A model generated the notes under the pieces. The model saw only the letters and a program-made list of their open reading frames with translations. It was not told the DNA's origin and searched no databases. Below, in pieces: positions 43,091 to 43,740 of a stretch of DNA of 43,740 nucleotides. Each line of letters opens with the position of its first letter. The stretch's first letter is position 1. The stretch comes from Candidatus Poribacteria bacterium (GTDB lineage Bacteria > Poribacteria > WGA-4E > PCPOR2b). The position numbers and the translations under genes are program-made. The DNA is taken from the NCBI GenBank assembly GCA_022826645.1, contig JAJDUM010000001.1, forward strand, positions 1-43,740. Reading direction: 5' to 3'.

Positions 43091-43103
43091 GGAGGACTCC
43101 TCC
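43091..43103 (-). promoter_or_regulatory. Palindromic Shine-Dalgarno region
   Basis: GGAGGA-C-TCCTCC: the ribosome site and a complementary anti-site lie next to each other, directly before the small membrane gene. The loop is one base, so folding in one strand is strained, but pairing between transcripts is possible. Confidence 0.35.
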
Positions 43104-43131
43104 GGAATGGCTCCCTTAATCATTGACGTAC

Positions 43132-43153
43132 TCCCAAAGCTGAAGCATTGGGA
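43132..43153 (-). repeat. Right-end hairpin of the IS200/IS605 element
   Basis: TCCCAA at 43132-43137 pairs with TTGGGA at 43148-43153. In this family the right-end hairpin is bound by TnpA, and the region overlaps the guide (omega) RNA scaffold. Confidence 0.6.
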
Positions 43154-43169
43154 TTCTTATCCGCTGTTT

Positions 43170-43740
43170 TTAGCCGGATTTACATAGGTGTGGGTGGAAC
43201 CTTACACCTATGGGGGACGCCATGACCCCAACTACGGGACTCAGTATGAATCCCGATACTTTGTTCCAGATATTGATAGCACCAACACCATCTCTATGAT
43301 ACTCAAAACCACAATGATTGCAGTGATAGTTGCGATTGGTGGGTTTCTTTCGATTCCCACATTTTGGACAGGTTTGGCTTGTGTATGCCTCTGATACAAA
43401 CTTGACTGTCAGCCCCACGAGTTCCGCTTTGTAGCATATCATAGATTGGATACGGGCAAACGCCCATTGGTGCACCTTCTGGTTGGACCTCTTAGAAAAC
43501 TTAGCTCGGTCTCGGATACCTTTGAGTTTTCCTATCACTATCGTATCTGCCTCCGCCTTTAAGCAGTCAGATATAAATCGACTTGTGATTTTATGCTCCG
43601 CATCCTTGAGTTGAGCGTTCAACTTTGCCAGTATCTCTGTTTTGATCCGTTTCAACCGATACCAGCGATTGCTGCGTTGCTTACACCTATCCATTTTGGA
43701 TTGGAAGTGTGCTTTGACTTTGTTAAGGTATTGCCGAATG
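43170..43740 (-). CDS. tnpB: TnpB (IS200/IS605 OrfB), C-terminal part, 5' end outside window
   Basis: The frame runs unbroken to the window edge, beginning IRQYLNKVKAHFQSKMDRCK, so it starts beyond 43740. It shows the RuvC-like core and zinc ribbon (CPKC...CNHC) of TnpB, an RNA-guided nuclease. The third RuvC aspartate is D135 in HRDGVGAINIW (numbering from the methionine at 43694). The strand where the second acidic residue is usually found reads TIVIGKLKGIRD, with glycine in place of glutamate; a glutamate occurs later in FVSEAYTSQTCP. This matches a rearranged active site known in some TnpB proteins. The first RuvC aspartate is not in view. Confidence 0.85.
   Translation of the reverse strand, partial: IRQYLNKVKAHFQSKMDRCKQRSNRWYRLKRIKTEILAKLNAQLKDAEHKITSRFISDCLKAEADTIVIGKLKGIRDRAKFSKRSNQKVHQWAFARIQSMICYKAELVGLTVKFVSEAYTSQTCPKCGNRKKPTNRNYHCNHCGFEYHRDGVGAINIWNKVSGFILSPVVGVMASPIGVRFHPHLCKSG

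Larger units (their letters stand above)
43123..43740 (-). mobile_element. Right part of an IS200/IS605-type element
   Basis: tnpB plus a typical right end: after the tnpB stop, the minus strand contains a hairpin and then a TCAA at 43123-43126, the usual terminal tetranucleotide of such elements. The left end and any tnpA lie outside the window. Confidence 0.7.

Noticed and set aside
1..43740. CRISPR arrays, tRNA or rRNA genes
   Set aside because: No regularly spaced direct repeats were seen, and no cloverleaf or rRNA-like stretch was recognised by eye. A tRNA scan would settle the second point.

Overview
The window looks like part of a large, heterotrophic, Gram-negative genome. An outer membrane is implied by a TonB-dependent receptor, a lipoprotein signal, a periplasmic N-acetylmuramoyl-L-alanine amidase and Tat genes. 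The gene mix is phytanoyl-CoA-type dioxygenases (one fused to HEAT repeats), several sugar-isomerase TIM barrels, Gfo/Idh/MocA oxidoreductases, an enolase-superfamily sugar-acid dehydratase, a DUF6785-type membrane protein and a deoxyhypusine-synthase-like protein. Together with many short palindromic repeats, this is most reminiscent of Candidatus Poribacteria or a related lineage. That placement is inference from gene content; there is no rRNA here to prove it.

Layout. 1-5.3 kb: the start of cydA (leaving the window on the left), then decayed genes (a dioxygenase remnant, a Gfo/Idh remnant joined to a WD40 remnant, a broken acetyltransferase) between intact NUDIX, M28 peptidase and UxuA-like genes. 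5.3-7.5 kb: two tandem paralogues joining a KptA/ADP-ribosyltransferase-like domain to HEAT repeats, the most interesting locus. 7.6-13.1 kb: a probable sugar-acid operon (aldolase, dehydratase) converging on a minus-strand set of dioxygenase-HEAT, dioxygenase and SDR genes. 13.1-14.0 kb: an excisionase-like/PIN toxin-antitoxin pair with a well-formed promoter-operator. 14.1-16.6 kb: minus-strand birA, a VOC protein and a deacetylase-like protein. 16.7-24.2 kb: plus-strand ackA, Kelch propeller, sugar isomerase, amidohydrolase, TonB receptor and rhodanese.

24.2-29.3 kb: sugar isomerase (minus), a polytopic permease-like protein, Gfo/Idh and an AT-richer SDR. 29.5-32.2 kb: an unusual 7Fe-ferredoxin/membrane/Hsp20-like fusion ending in a clear terminator, then bioA. 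32.2-36.0 kb: minus-strand 2-hydroxyacid dehydrogenase, deoxyhypusine-synthase-like protein and GH36-like lipoprotein. 36.3-41.5 kb: DUF6785-like membrane protein, tatA-tatC-zinc ribbon operon, amidase. 41.7-43.7 kb: purM coupled to a small membrane protein, then the right end of an IS200/IS605-type element with tnpB running off the window.

How it fits together: most of the window is carbohydrate and sugar-acid breakdown (dehydratase, aldolase, isomerases, dehydrogenases, GH36-like lipoprotein) and small-molecule oxidation, mixed with housekeeping genes (birA, bioA, ackA, purM, tat). Most operons are short, with good Shine-Dalgarno sites and several recognisable sigma70-type promoters. Palindromic repeats occupy many of the gaps. 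No tRNA, rRNA or CRISPR array was seen.
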